Notes: generated from the letters alone by a model not told the origin. 64,000 bases of DNA from Sutterella wadsworthensis 2_1_59BFAA (GCF_000297775.1 NZ_JH815515.1:287407-351406), one strand, 5' to 3'. Counted from the first letter of the stretch, positions 25,633 to 35,804 are shown. A program made the numbers and translations.

Positions 25633-25670
25633 AAAAAAATCCTGCGCGGAGAGGATTCTCCTGCGCAGGA
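25633..25670 (-). terminator. Terminator of lpxD-fabZ transcription
   Basis: A perfect 8-bp stem (TCCTGCGC / GCGCAGGA) followed by seven U on the minus strand, 55 bases past the fabZ stop. Confidence 0.88.
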
Positions 25671-25724
25671 CTTCTGCTACCGCCGGCTTTGACAAGCTTC
25701 AGGCGCGTCGGGACTTCAGGGCCC

Positions 25725-26207
25725 TTAGGCCTGCTTGCCGGCGTCGGACGTCTTGGGCGCGACGGGGCGGTAGGCGCACATCATCTCAGCCTGGGCGACG
25801 ACCTTGCCGTCGACGCGGGCGACGGCCTCGAAGATGCCGAGACCGAGCTTGGAGCGGATGAACTTGCCTTCGATCATGAGCTGATCGCCGGGCTGCACGA
25901 CCTGCTTGAAGCGGGCCTTGTCGATGCCTGCGAAGTAGAAGAGCGAGTTCTTGCGGTCCGTGCCTTCGGGAAGGCGGGAGAGCGCGATGATCGCGCAGGC
26001 CTGGGCCATCGCCTCGATGATCAGAACGCCGGGCATGACGGGCACGCCGGGGAAGTGTCCCGTGAACTGCGGCTCGTTGGCAGTGACGTTCTTGAGCGCA
26101 ACCACGCGGCCGGCCTCCGTGTCGAGTTCGACGATGCGGTCGATGAGAAGGAACGGATAACGGTGCGGAAGCATGTCCATGATGTCACGGATGTCGAGCG
26201 TACTCAT
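25725..26207 (-). CDS. fabZ: 3-hydroxyacyl-ACP dehydratase FabZ
   Basis: 160 aa hot-dog-fold dehydratase of fatty acid elongation. The signature LPHRYPFLLIDRI starts at residue 14. The active-site His is in FTGHFPGVPVMPGVL and the catalytic Glu in IEAMAQA. It follows lpxD by 98 bases. Elsewhere in this group it is directly followed by lpxA, but here its transcript ends at a terminator. Confidence 0.97.
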   Translation of the reverse strand: MSTLDIRDIMDMLPHRYPFLLIDRIVELDTEAGRVVALKNVTANEPQFTGHFPGVPVMPGVLIIEAMAQACAIIALSRLPEGTDRKNSLFYFAGIDKARFKQVVQPGDQLMIEGKFIRSKLGLGIFEAVARVDGKVVAQAEMMCAYRPVAPKTSDAGKQA

Positions 26208-26305
26208 ATTGGAACGTAACCTCTATTGAAAAATGGGGCCTTGGCGTGCGGCGGGACGCCGCCGCTCTCCGGGGGCATCCTCTTATTGTCGCGCCTTTTG
26301 AAAAA

Positions 26306-27403
26306 TTATTCTTCGGCAGAACGGATTAACGCCTCGAGTTCGGCCATGCGGCGGACAAGGGCCTTGAGCTCCTTGCGCATGGCGGGAAGACGCGAGATCG
26401 TGGCGCTGACGAGTTGGAAGTCGCGGCCCTCCAGGGCGGGGAAGAAGCCGGTCTTCTGGGCGGGTTCCTTGCCCCAGCCCGTGATGGCCGTTCCCGGACC
26501 GATGCCGGAGCCTGCGGGGATGTTGATGTGGCCGTTGATCATGGCCGCGCCGCCCACCATGCAGTGGTCGCCCACGGTGGTCGAACCCGCGATGCCCACG
26601 CAAGCGGCCATCACGACGTGGCGGCCGATGCGGTCGTTGTGGCCAAGTTGGATCTGGTTGTCGAGCTTGGTGCCGTCGCCGATCACGGTGTCCTCGAGGG
26701 CGCCGCGGTCGACCGTCGTGCCCGCGCCGATCTCGACGTCGTCGCCGATCACCACGCGGCCCACCTGCGGGATCTTGACCCACTCGCCCTTGAAGGGCGC
26801 AAAGCCGAAGCCGTCGCCGCCGATCACGCAGCCGGGCTGGAAGATGCAGCGGTTGCCGACGACCGTGCCGCGTTCAAGCACGCAGTTCGGGTAAAGAATG
26901 CAGTCCTCGCCCACGACCGTGTCCTCACCCACGACGGCGCCCGTCTTGATGACGGTGCGTGCGCCAACGCGCGCGCCGCGGCGCACGACGGCGAGCGCCT
27001 CGACCGTTGCGCTCGGATCCACCTCGGCGCCCTCTTCAACGAAGGCGCGCGGATGAATGCCCGCAGGCGTTTCGACGTGGAAGAGAATCTGGGAGGCGAA
27101 TGCAAAGAAGGCGTACGGATTGTCGCAGACGAGCACGGCGCGGCCGGGTTCGTCCGAACCGAAGAGCGCCTCGACATCCTGCTCGCGCATGATGAGGAGC
27201 GAGGCCCTCGAAGCCTTCATCGCCTCGGCGTAGGCGGCGTTCGTGAGAAAGGCCATGTCGCCTTCGCCCGCAGTCTGGGGCGGCATGAAGCGGGAGACTT
27301 CGGCGCATTCGCCCAGAAGGCGCATTTCAAGCCTTCCGCGGCTCATTCCGGACACGCGGGCAATCAGATCGGTAACGGCATAACGCGGCAGATTTTCGGC
27401 CAT
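26306..27403 (-). CDS. lpxD: UDP-3-O-(3-hydroxyacyl)glucosamine N-acyltransferase
   Basis: 365 aa, third step of lipid A synthesis. The N-terminal uridine-binding domain has [11 protein letters not shown]-type sequence. The central left-handed helix of hexapeptide repeats includes GGDGFGFAP and the catalytic-His region QLGHNDRIG, and a C-terminal helix follows. GAGGAG precedes the ATG. It lies between skp and fabZ as usual. Confidence 0.97.
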   Translation of the reverse strand: MAENLPRYAVTDLIARVSGMSRGRLEMRLLGECAEVSRFMPPQTAGEGDMAFLTNAAYAEAMKASRASLLIMREQDVEALFGSDEPGRAVLVCDNPYAFFAFASQILFHVETPAGIHPRAFVEEGAEVDPSATVEALAVVRRGARVGARTVIKTGAVVGEDTVVGEDCILYPNCVLERGTVVGNRCIFQPGCVIGGDGFGFAPFKGEWVKIPQVGRVVIGDDVEIGAGTTVDRGALEDTVIGDGTKLDNQIQLGHNDRIGRHVVMAACVGIAGSTTVGDHCMVGGAAMINGHINIPAGSGIGPGTAITGWGKEPAQKTGFFPALEGRDFQLVSATISRLPAMRKELKALVRRMAELEALIRSAEE

Positions 27404-27447
27404 GACGGCTCCTCAGTAAGTTGTGGTTTCGTTGTTGCATGACGGCG

Positions 27448-27466
27448 AACGGGCCTCAGGCCCGTT
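27448..27466 (-). other. Intercistronic hairpin between skp and lpxD
   Basis: A perfect 8-bp palindrome (AACGGGCC-tca-GGCCCGTT) without a U-run; probably mRNA processing or partial attenuation within the bam-lpx transcript. Confidence 0.4.
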
Positions 27467-27487
27467 CATGCCGCTTTGCTTTTTCCA

Positions 27488-28018
27488 TTATTTTTTCTTC
27501 TTCGCAGGCTTGACGTCGGCGTCAAGCGCCTTCATCACGCGGTCCGTGATGTCGACCTTGGGACTGGCATAGAAGAACTCGTAGAACACCAGATCGAACT
27601 TCTCGGTCTCGGCGATCTGCTGGATGATGCGTCCTGCGCGTCCCTGCAGCAGGAGCACCTCCTCGTTGCGTCGCTGATTGAACTCGTCGCGGGCCTCGCG
27701 GCTGCGGCGCGCAACGTCGCGCTCCATCTCGGCGAGCTCCCTGCGCTCGGTGACGCGCTCGCTCTCGCTCATGTCGGAGGCGCCCTTCTCGAAGCGCTCG
27801 AGACGCTGCTTGAAGCGCTTGGTGAGCGCATCAATCTCCTCCTGACGGCGCATGCCCTCGGCATTGAGGCGCTCGCCCGCTTGGGCGGCGGAGAGAGAGT
27901 CGCGCAGAATGCGCTCCATGTTGACGACGCCGATGCGAAGATCCGCGGCGCCCACGGGCGCGAGCATGGCGAGGCCGAGCACGGCGGCCGAGAGAACGGA
28001 GGGCAGAAGCTTTTTCAC
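27488..28018 (-). CDS. skp: Periplasmic chaperone Skp/OmpH
   Basis: 176 aa. It has an N-terminal signal peptide (KKLLPSVLSAAVLGLAML, cleaved about AAD), then the OmpH start LRIGVVNMERILRDS, and a long charged coiled coil (about residues 45-120) forming the tentacles that hold unfolded outer-membrane proteins. GTG start at 28018 with AAGGTG upstream; earlier in-frame codons would spoil the signal peptide. It follows bamA, as usual, with a TAAAAT -10-like box between them. The C-terminal Lys run is unremarkable. Confidence 0.93.
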   Translation of the reverse strand: MKKLLPSVLSAAVLGLAMLAPVGAADLRIGVVNMERILRDSLSAAQAGERLNAEGMRRQEEIDALTKRFKQRLERFEKGASDMSESERVTERRELAEMERDVARRSREARDEFNQRRNEEVLLLQGRAGRIIQQIAETEKFDLVFYEFFYASPKVDITDRVMKALDADVKPAKKKK

Positions 28019-28088
28019 GGTGTTCACCTTTGGGCTTGAAAAAAACGGGGCGCCCGATTTGGGCAGCCCCGTCTGCAGGCATTTTCGT

Positions 28089-28094
28089 ATTTTA
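28089..28094 (-). promoter_or_regulatory. Possible -10 box for skp
   Basis: TAAAAT on the minus strand, 70 bases before skp; no good -35. One of six such boxes ahead of genes in this cluster. Confidence 0.3.
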
Positions 28095-28142
28095 CCGCCG
28101 CGCACGGCCCGACGACGGGCCGCCCGCGCGGCTCGGCAGGTC

Positions 28143-30476
28143 TTAGAAGCCCGTGCCGATCTGGAACTGGAAGCGCTGCGTCTTGTCGCCTTCCTTCTCG
28201 TTGAGCGGGAAGGCCAGCGAGAACTTCAGCGGGCCGAGCGGAGAGATCCAGGCCACGCCGATACCGGTCGAGTAGCGCAGGTCGCTCATGCTGAATTCCT
28301 GACGCCTGTAGTCGGCATGGCCGTTGGCGTTGACGAAGCCTTCGTAGCCCCAGGCGTAGCCGGCGTCGAGGAAGCCGAAGATACGCAGCGTGCGGTCGCC
28401 GCCCGGCAGCGGGGCGAGGAGTTCAAGCGAGGCATTGACCATGCGGTCGCCGCCCAGATTGTCCGCGTCGTCGTTCATCTTGTTCGTGCTGTCCTTCGGA
28501 CCGAGCGTGCCGGATTCGAAGCCGCGCACCGAGCCGATGCCGCCCACGTAGAAGTTCTTGAAGAACGGGAACATGTCGGTCTGGCCGTAGACGTCGCCGT
28601 AGCCCACTTCGCCGTTGAAGGCCAGCGTCCACGTCCTCGAGAGCGGGAAGTAGTGCTGGTACTGGTAGGTGAACTTGTAGTACTCGATGTCCATGCCCGG
28701 CAGGCCGACTTCACCGTTGAGTCGCTGGTACACGCCGCGCGTCGGAGCGAGCGAGTTGTCGCGGGAGTCGCGGGACCAGCCGACCGTGGCGGCCACGGAC
28801 ACGGGATCGGCGCCGTAGCGGTTCACGTAGTCCTGATAGCGCTGCGGGGAGTTGCTGTTGGCGTCAACCTTCGTGGATTCGATCTTGCCGCCGAGGAACA
28901 CGCGGTCGTTTTCCGTGAACGGGATGCCGAACGCGAGCGAGGCGCCGCGGGTTTCGTATTCCACGTCGGCGACGTCGAGCTCTTCAAGGTCGACGCGGCG
29001 GTCATAGACTTCCCACGAGCGGCTGATGCCCTCGGGCGTGATGTACGGTTCGACGACGGAGAGCGCGTAGGTGCGCTGGGACTTCGACGTGTTGACGTCG
29101 ACGGACACGGACTTGCCGGTACCGAAGACGTTGTTCTGCGCGAAGCCCGCCGAAAGGATGATGCCGTCGGACGTGGAGTAGCCCGCACCGAGCGAGACGG
29201 AGCCGGTCGGACGCTCCTTCACCTTGATGTCGACGTCGACCTGGTCGCGCGTGCCGGGCACGGGCACCGGGTCGGCCGTCACGGACTCGAAGTAGCCGAG
29301 ACGGTCGATGCGGTCGCGCGAGAGCTTGACCTTGGAGCTGTCGAACCAAGCGGATTCGTACTGGCGGACTTCACGGCGGATCACCTCGTCCTTCGTGCGG
29401 TTGTTGCCCGTGATGTTCACGCGGCGAACATAGGCGCGGCGGCCCGGGTCGATTGTGTAGACGACCTCGACCGTGCGGTTCTCGCGATCGGCGATCGGAT
29501 TGGGCGTCGCGGTCGCAAAGGCGTAGCCGAGCGTGGAGAGCTTGTCGACGAGCGCCGTGGAGACGTTGTTGACCTGCTCGGCACTGTAGATCTCGCCCGC
29601 CTTGAGCGTCAGGAGCTTGTTGAGCTCCTCGTCGATGCCGAGAAGGTCGCCCGTGAGCTTGGCGCCGGCGATCGTGTACTTCTCGCCCTCGGTCATGTTG
29701 ATCGTGATGTAGACGTCGGACTTGTTGGGCGCGATGGAAACCTGGACGGAGTCGATCTTGAAGTCGAGGTAGCCCTGATTCATGTAGAAGGAGCGGATCG
29801 TCTCAAGGTCGGCCGCAAGCTTTTCACGGCTGTAGAGATCGCGCTTCGTGTACCAGCTGAACCAGTTCGGCATGCCGAGCTGCATCTGGTCGAGCAGCTC
29901 GTCGGCATCGAAGAGGCGGTTGCCCGTGAAGCGGATCGAGGCGATCGACGAGGCACGGCCTTCGTCGACGTTGATCGTGATGCGCACGCGATTGCGTTCG
30001 AGCGGCGTGGCGATCGTCTTGATCTTCACGCCGTAATAGCCGCGGGCGAGGTACTGGCGGCGCAGCTCCTGGTCGGCGCGGTCAAGCGTCGCCTGGTCGA
30101 AGATGCGGCCCTCGGCCATGCCGACGTCGCGCAGGCTGGTCTCGACAGCGTCCTTGTCGAAGGCCTTGATGCCGTGCGTCTCAATGGTCGCCACGGCGGG
30201 ACGCTCGACGATGTGCACGACGAGCACGTCGCCGTCCTGAGAGAGCGACACGTCCTTGAAGAGGCCGGAGCGGTAGAGCGAGTGGATGGCGCGGGTGCCC
30301 ATGTCGGGCGTGTACTCGTCGCCTGTGCGGAACGGAAGATGCGAAAAGACCGTACCGGGTTCGGTACGCATCAGGCCTTCAACTCGAATGTCGGAAATGA
30401 CAAAAGCCGAGGCCCCCTCGGCGCACACCATGGCCGCAATGACAGCGGCGGCCGTCTTCGTCAGATTGGCAGACAA
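28143..30476 (-). CDS. bamA: Outer membrane protein assembly factor BamA
   Basis: 777 aa Omp85 protein, core of the BAM complex. It has a short signal peptide (AAAVIAAMVCAEGASA), five POTRA domains (about residues 25-420; FVISDIRVEGLMRTEPGTVF begins the first, cited in part), and a 16-strand barrel with the conserved loop-6 region (GGIGSVRGFESGTLGP). It ends in Phe, as barrel proteins do. The start is TTG with GAGAG upstream; no ATG is available before the signal peptide. It lies between rseP and skp, the canonical place. Confidence 0.97.
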   Translation of the reverse strand: MSANLTKTAAAVIAAMVCAEGASAFVISDIRVEGLMRTEPGTVFSHLPFRTGDEYTPDMGTRAIHSLYRSGLFKDVSLSQDGDVLVVHIVERPAVATIETHGIKAFDKDAVETSLRDVGMAEGRIFDQATLDRADQELRRQYLARGYYGVKIKTIATPLERNRVRITINVDEGRASSIASIRFTGNRLFDADELLDQMQLGMPNWFSWYTKRDLYSREKLAADLETIRSFYMNQGYLDFKIDSVQVSIAPNKSDVYITINMTEGEKYTIAGAKLTGDLLGIDEELNKLLTLKAGEIYSAEQVNNVSTALVDKLSTLGYAFATATPNPIADRENRTVEVVYTIDPGRRAYVRRVNITGNNRTKDEVIRREVRQYESAWFDSSKVKLSRDRIDRLGYFESVTADPVPVPGTRDQVDVDIKVKERPTGSVSLGAGYSTSDGIILSAGFAQNNVFGTGKSVSVDVNTSKSQRTYALSVVEPYITPEGISRSWEVYDRRVDLEELDVADVEYETRGASLAFGIPFTENDRVFLGGKIESTKVDANSNSPQRYQDYVNRYGADPVSVAATVGWSRDSRDNSLAPTRGVYQRLNGEVGLPGMDIEYYKFTYQYQHYFPLSRTWTLAFNGEVGYGDVYGQTDMFPFFKNFYVGGIGSVRGFESGTLGPKDSTNKMNDDADNLGGDRMVNASLELLAPLPGGDRTLRIFGFLDAGYAWGYEGFVNANGHADYRRQEFSMSDLRYSTGIGVAWISPLGPLKFSLAFPLNEKEGDKTQRFQFQIGTGF

Positions 30477-30700
30477 AATGAATTCTCTCTATATCGTCAC
30501 GGGTCACGCCCTCCGCCCTTGCACGGTCTGCTTCAGGTTCATCCCCGAAGACGACCGCAAACGGCGGCGGCAAATTTGTGTAAGGTTACCAAATCTTGAG
30601 GCTCTCCGTTAGCGGGCGGCGGGACCTCTTTCACGACAGAACGGGTAATCCCTGTCTTCGAGGCCGCATTCACGCGCCGCCCGACTCCCGCCGAGCCCCG

Positions 30701-32038
30701 TCACACGCCCTCGAACAGGCGCGTGAGGTCGTTGTTCATTGCAAAGGCAAAGACGACGAGCATCAGGCCGAAGCCCGCCTTGCCGATCCAGTTCTTCGTC
30801 CTTTCGGAAAAGTCCCGGCCGCGCAGGCCCTCGAGGCCAAGCACCACGAGCTGTCCGCCGTCGAGCACCGGCACGGGGATCAGGTTCATGAAGCCGATCG
30901 CGATCGAGATGAGCGCAAGATATTCAAGGAAGGGCACGAAGCCACCGCGAACGGCGTCGCCCGCCATGTCGGCAATGCCGATCGGGCCCGTCAGGTTCTT
31001 CGTGCAGGCCTCGCCCGTGGCCATCTGGCTAACGCCTCTGGCCTGAAGGGTGGTGATGCTTTTCACCTTGCGCCAACCCGCGGCGACTGCGTCAACAGGC
31101 GAGAGCCTCACGACGACCATCTCGGGAAGCGCCCTGATGCGGATGCCGACAACCGTGCGGCCCTCGGACGTCACGGGCATGATCTCCACCACGCGCTCGG
31201 TCTCGGGCGTCCTGATGTTCGAAAGCGTCAGCCTCACGGGCGAGCCCGCGGGCGTCGCGCCTATGGCCTCAACCGCCTCCTGGACCGAGCTCACCCCTGC
31301 GCCGTTGACGGCCAGAATCCTGTCGCCGCTCGCAAGCCCCGCCTTTTCGGCGGGCGAATCCTTCACCGTTCCCGCCACGACGGGGTCCCTGAGCCAGGGC
31401 ACGAGGCCGAGATGGATGACGGGCGGGCGCCCGCTCATGTCGTCAAGGCTCACGCCTGCGAGCGAGAAATGCCTGACGAAGGTCTCATCACCGCGGGAGA
31501 ACCTGACGGGAATGTCGGCGCTGCCCGCCAGACCGAAAAGCTCGACGTTCATGTCCGTGATGCCGAGAACCGGCGCACCGTTGACGGACAGCACGCGGTC
31601 GCCCTGCCTCACGTTCTCGCTCGCCGCCTGCGTGCCTGCGGGCGGCGTGCCCATGACGGCCGCGAAGTCGGGCGTTCCGATCGCGCCGACCATCACGTAG
31701 AGAAAAAAGGCGAGGATGAAGTTCGTGGCAGGACCCGCAAAGAGCACGAGGCCGCGCTTCCAGCGGGCCTGACGGGTGTAGAGCCTGCTGCGGTCCTCTT
31801 CAGTGAGATCCGCATCCGCCTCGTCGGCCATCCTCACGTAGCCGCCGAGCGGCAGGGCCGAGAAGCAGTATTCAGTCTCCCCCTTTCTCCTTCGCCAGAG
31901 CACGGGTCCCATGCCGAAGGAGAATCGCGTCACCTTGATGTTGAAGAACTTGGCCGTGAAGAAATGCCCGCCCTCGTGAACGATGACGATGATGCCGATG
32001 GTGAGTAGAAAGCCTGCGAGGCCCAGAAGAAAGCTCAT
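30701..32038 (-). CDS. rseP: RseP intramembrane site-2 zinc metalloprotease
   Basis: 445 aa. It cleaves anti-sigma factor RseA and remnant signal peptides in the inner membrane. The zinc motif is VHEGGHFFTAK at residue 19 in the first helix, with the third ligand in PVPVLDGGQL near the end. Two PDZ domains lie between (about 110-210 and 215-300). The start at 32038 is set by the family N-terminus (MSFLLGLAGFLL); no clear Shine-Dalgarno sequence precedes it, and a GTG 14 codons upstream is possible. It follows two ABC exporter genes rather than dxr directly. Confidence 0.94.
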   Translation of the reverse strand: MSFLLGLAGFLLTIGIIVIVHEGGHFFTAKFFNIKVTRFSFGMGPVLWRRRKGETEYCFSALPLGGYVRMADEADADLTEEDRSRLYTRQARWKRGLVLFAGPATNFILAFFLYVMVGAIGTPDFAAVMGTPPAGTQAASENVRQGDRVLSVNGAPVLGITDMNVELFGLAGSADIPVRFSRGDETFVRHFSLAGVSLDDMSGRPPVIHLGLVPWLRDPVVAGTVKDSPAEKAGLASGDRILAVNGAGVSSVQEAVEAIGATPAGSPVRLTLSNIRTPETERVVEIMPVTSEGRTVVGIRIRALPEMVVVRLSPVDAVAAGWRKVKSITTLQARGVSQMATGEACTKNLTGPIGIADMAGDAVRGGFVPFLEYLALISIAIGFMNLIPVPVLDGGQLVVLGLEGLRGRDFSERTKNWIGKAGFGLMLVVFAFAMNNDLTRLFEGV

Positions 32039-32155
32039 GATCAGATGCGGGAGATTGGAGTCGGACCCAACAAGATACACGGTTTGAGCCGCGCACGCGC
32101 GGCTCCTCCGCGCCCTGCGGACGATTGGTTACGCTTTTGCTCGGGAGGATCCGCC

Positions 32156-33895
32156 TCAGGCCGTCTGCAGCTCGACGAGACGCGCGAAGGCGCCCTGTGC
32201 GGCCATCAGCTCGTTGTAGGAGCCGATTTCGATGATGCAGCCGTCCTTCATCACGACGATGCGGTCCGCGTCGGCGATGGTCGAGAGCCTGTGCGCGACG
32301 ACGAGGCACGTGCGACCCGAGCGCAGTCGGCCCATGGCCTCGGAGACGTGCTTCTCGGTCTTGCTGTCGAGCGCGCTCGTCGCCTCATCCATGATGAGGA
32401 TCGGCGCGTTGCGCAGGAACGCTCTGGCGATCGAGATGCGCTGCTTCTGACCGCCAGAGAAGAGGCTGCCGCCGTCGCCCGTGCGGGTGTCGAGCCCGTC
32501 GGGAAGCTCCGCCACCATCTCGGTCAGCGAGGCCGCCTCAAGCGCCTCCCTGATCTGCTCGTCGGTGACGTTCTCAAGGCCGTAGGTCAGATTGTTCCTC
32601 AGCGTGTCGTCGAAGATCACGACGTCCTGAGTAACGAAGGCGATGCGGCTTCGCAGGCTGCCGAGCCTGAAGTCGCGGATGTCGCGCCCGTCGATCATGA
32701 CGCGGCCCGACTCGGGCTCGAGGAAGCGCGGCAGAAGATTGATGAGGGTCGTCTTGCCCGAGCCCGACTGGCCCACGACCGCGATGCACTCGCCCGGCCT
32801 GACCGTGAGGCTGAAGTCCCTGACGGCGGGAACGTCCTTGCCGGGATAGCGGACGACGACGTGCTCGAACTCGATGCGTCCCTCGCCCGGACCTATCTCA
32901 AGCTCCTCCGTGCCCTCGGTCTCTACGGGCGAGTCTAGCGTCTCGAAGATGCTCTCCGCCGCGACCGAGATGCCCGCGAACGTGCCGCTCAGGCCCGAGA
33001 GATGCTGGATCGGCGCCTTGATGAGCAGCAGGGCCGAAAGGAAGGTGACGAACTCGCCGATCGTGAGCATGCCATGCTGCGCCTGATAGAGCGCAACGCC
33101 GACGACGCATGCGATGGCAACGAGCGTGAGGATCTGCGTGACGGGCGTCGTGACCGCGCTGAGCTTGAGCGACTTGAGGCTAAGCCTGCGGATGCCGTCG
33201 TTGACGTCCGCAAAGCGCCTTTCCTCGAAGTCGTAGGCGTTGCTTACCTTGACGAGGCGCTCGGCCTCGTAGGTTTCCTGCACGCGCGAGATCATGCCGC
33301 CGAGAAGCTCCTGGCTTTCTCCGACGATCTTTCGGATGCGCGTCGAGATGAAGCGAAGGGTGACGGCCAGACCGGGAATGATGACAAACGTGACAAGCGT
33401 GAGCTTCCAGTCCTGCCAAAAGAGGACGACAAGAAGCGCGGCGACCTGCACGGAGTCGCGCACGAGAACGGTGAACGAGCCGACGGCGCCCGAAAGGGCC
33501 GAAGCCGCCTCGTTAACGAACTTGGAGCTCATGCGGCCCGACGTGTGCTTCTGGAATTCGCTTTCGGGCCAGTGAAGGATGTGCTCGAAGAGCAGACCTC
33601 GCATGGTGAGGAGGACCGACTGGCTCACCTGCGCCATCAGGTAGGCGCTCATCACGGTGCAGAAGGCGAAGCCCACCGTGACGGCGATGAGCGCGACCGG
33701 CGCCGCATAGATCATCCAGCTTTCCTGCTGATAGAAGCCCAAGTCGGCCATCTTGCCGAGCAGCGTGGCCGTGATGGACGACATGCTTGCGGACCCCATC
33801 AGAAAGACGCACGCAAAGCCGAGCCTCCACTTGTAGGGCATGAAGTAGCGGTAGAGCCTGATCAGGTTGGGATCAATCATCTTGAAGGTCTTCAT
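32156..33895 (-). CDS. MsbA-like ABC exporter, half-transporter 2
   Basis: 579 aa: six-helix membrane domain (about 1-320), then an ATPase domain with Walker A GQSGSGKTT, signature FSGGQKQR (Phe where Leu is usual), Walker B ILIMDEATS and an H-loop VVAHRLST. It resembles MsbA/lipid flippases. Its ATG overlaps the stop of the preceding, similar gene by 4 bases, so the two are coupled and may form a heterodimer. Position beside dxr, lpx and bam genes suggests export of lipid A core or another envelope lipid. It is not obviously degenerate at either ATP site. Confidence 0.88.
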   Translation of the reverse strand: MKTFKMIDPNLIRLYRYFMPYKWRLGFACVFLMGSASMSSITATLLGKMADLGFYQQESWMIYAAPVALIAVTVGFAFCTVMSAYLMAQVSQSVLLTMRGLLFEHILHWPESEFQKHTSGRMSSKFVNEAASALSGAVGSFTVLVRDSVQVAALLVVLFWQDWKLTLVTFVIIPGLAVTLRFISTRIRKIVGESQELLGGMISRVQETYEAERLVKVSNAYDFEERRFADVNDGIRRLSLKSLKLSAVTTPVTQILTLVAIACVVGVALYQAQHGMLTIGEFVTFLSALLLIKAPIQHLSGLSGTFAGISVAAESIFETLDSPVETEGTEELEIGPGEGRIEFEHVVVRYPGKDVPAVRDFSLTVRPGECIAVVGQSGSGKTTLINLLPRFLEPESGRVMIDGRDIRDFRLGSLRSRIAFVTQDVVIFDDTLRNNLTYGLENVTDEQIREALEAASLTEMVAELPDGLDTRTGDGGSLFSGGQKQRISIARAFLRNAPILIMDEATSALDSKTEKHVSEAMGRLRSGRTCLVVAHRLSTIADADRIVVMKDGCIIEIGSYNELMAAQGAFARLVELQTA

Positions 33896-35697
33896 GCCTG
33901 CACCTCCGTGGCGGTCTCGGCAGGTGCATCCGAAAAGTCCCCTGGATGCTCGAGCGCCTGGAGCCTGGAGAGCTCGGCGAAAAGGCCGTTCTTCACGAGA
34001 AGCTCCTCGCGGGTGCCCGTTTCCTGAACGACGCCGTCGGCCATCGCGACGATCTGCGTGGCGTGCTCGATCGTCGAGAAGCGGTGCGCGACCATGAAGG
34101 TCGTGCGACCCTTCATCAGTTCGATCAGGGCGTCCTTGATCTTCTCCTCGCTCTCGCTGTCGAGCGCGCTCGTCGCCTCGTCGAGAATGAGGACGGGCGT
34201 GTCGCGCAGGAACGCGCGCGCAATCGAGACGCGCTGCTTCTGGCCGCCCGACAGGAGGCCGCCGTGCTCGCCCACGGGCGTGTCGAGCCCTTCGGGGAGC
34301 GAGCGCACGAAGTCGCCGAGCGCAGCCATGTCGAGCGCCTTCCAGATTTCCTCCTCGGTCGCGTCGGGAGAGCCGTAGGTCACGTTGCCGCGGATCGTGT
34401 CGTTGAAGAGCCTCACGTCCTGAGAAACCGTCGCAATATTGGCGCGAAGCGAGTCAAGCGTGTATTTCTGAGAGTCGACGCCGTCGATCAGGATGCGGCC
34501 CGAGGTTGGATTCCAGAAGCGCGGGATCATGTGCACGAGCGAGCTCTTGCCCGAACCCGAAAGACCAACGAAGGCGACGCATTCGCCCGGCCTGACGGTG
34601 AGCGAGAGGTCGTGGACCGCGTCCCTCTCCGTTCCGGGGTAGCGGAGCGAAACATGTTCGAAGACGAATTCGCCGCGGCAGTCCCTGAGCTCGATCGTGC
34701 CCTCGTCCGCCTCATCAGGCTCGTCGAGCAGGCCGAAGATGCTTTCGGCCGCAACGCCCATCTGCGCAAAGCCCGTGTTGACGCCCGCGAGGTTGCGAAG
34801 CGGCGGCATCAGCAGAAGAAGCGCGGCGAGGAAGGTGACGAAGTCACCCATCGTCAGGAGCCCGAGGCTCGTCTGGTACATGGCGAAGGCCAGCACGACG
34901 GCGACGCCCGACATGCAGATCACCTGCGTGAGCGGCGTTCCGAGCGAGGAGACCTTCGTCATTTCGAGCAGCATCCTGCGCATCGTGTCGTTGATGCTGT
35001 GGAAGCGCCCGAGTTCGTATTCGTAGGTGTCGGAGAGCTTGACGAGCCTGTGGCCGTCGTACACCTGTTTGATGCGGCCCAGCACTTCGGCGAAGGACTC
35101 CTGACAGTGCTTCATCAGCACCTTGACGCGGGACGAGATGAATCGCAGAAGCTTGACGATCAGGGGCGCGAGCAGGAGGCTCACGAGGGCGAGCATCCAG
35201 TTGTTCCAGAGAAGCACGCACACGAGCGCGACCACCTGGCAGGTGTCGCGCACGAGAATGATGCTCGACTTGGCTGCGCTCGAAAGCGCCACGTTTGATT
35301 CGTAGATGAACTTCGAGGTGACGGCTCCCGTGGGATAGCCCTGATAGGTGGCGGCAGGCCAGCGCAGGAGCTTCCTGAAGATCTCGCCGCGCAGCTGCAC
35401 GAGAACGCTCTGCGTCGTCTTGCCGAGCAGGTAGTTGCTCATGAACATGCTGCCGCCGTGCAGGAAGGCGATGAAGATGAGCGCCGCAGGCGCGCCGAGC
35501 ACGATCCACTCCTCCTGGTCATAGAAGCCCACGTCGGTGAGCTTGCCCAGAAGCAGCGCAATGAGCGAGGAGCCCGCGCCCGCCCCGATCATGAAGAAGA
35601 CGGACATGAGGAGCTTTCCCTTGTGCGGCTTCAGGTAGGCAAGGAGCCTGACGAGGTTGGGATTGAGCTTGGACTGGAGGCGTTGGATAAGTGGCAT
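33892..35697 (-). CDS. MsbA-like ABC exporter, half-transporter 1
   Basis: 601 aa with the same architecture as its downstream neighbour: membrane domain (about 1-340), Walker A GLSGSGKSS, signature LLSGGQKQR, Walker B VLILDEATS and H-loop MVAHRFST. The start at 35697 is the ATG closest to the membrane domain (MPLIQRLQSKLNPNLVRLL, shortened); a 25-residue upstream extension has no support. Both copies share the membrane-domain segments NPNLVRLL / DPNLIRLY and LGTPLTQ / VTTPVTQ, so the pair arose by duplication. Either one alone could be the MsbA flippase; a heterodimer is also possible. Confidence 0.88.
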   Translation of the reverse strand: MPLIQRLQSKLNPNLVRLLAYLKPHKGKLLMSVFFMIGAGAGSSLIALLLGKLTDVGFYDQEEWIVLGAPAALIFIAFLHGGSMFMSNYLLGKTTQSVLVQLRGEIFRKLLRWPAATYQGYPTGAVTSKFIYESNVALSSAAKSSIILVRDTCQVVALVCVLLWNNWMLALVSLLLAPLIVKLLRFISSRVKVLMKHCQESFAEVLGRIKQVYDGHRLVKLSDTYEYELGRFHSINDTMRRMLLEMTKVSSLGTPLTQVICMSGVAVVLAFAMYQTSLGLLTMGDFVTFLAALLLLMPPLRNLAGVNTGFAQMGVAAESIFGLLDEPDEADEGTIELRDCRGEFVFEHVSLRYPGTERDAVHDLSLTVRPGECVAFVGLSGSGKSSLVHMIPRFWNPTSGRILIDGVDSQKYTLDSLRANIATVSQDVRLFNDTIRGNVTYGSPDATEEEIWKALDMAALGDFVRSLPEGLDTPVGEHGGLLSGGQKQRVSIARAFLRDTPVLILDEATSALDSESEEKIKDALIELMKGRTTFMVAHRFSTIEHATQIVAMADGVVQETGTREELLVKNGLFAELSRLQALEHPGDFSDAPAETATEVQA

Positions 35698-35798
35698 GCA
35701 GTGAGGTGTGCAGACGGTGGGTCCTGCGCGTTGTGCGGATGCGTCTCGCCTGCGGTGCGGGCGGGACGGCACGGAACGCGATTTCCGTGCCTGCCGCT

Positions 35799-35804
35799 AT
35801 TTTA
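35799..35804 (-). promoter_or_regulatory. Possible -10 box for the ABC exporter pair
   Basis: TAAAAT on the minus strand, about 100 bases before 35697, in the gap after dxr. Confidence 0.3.
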
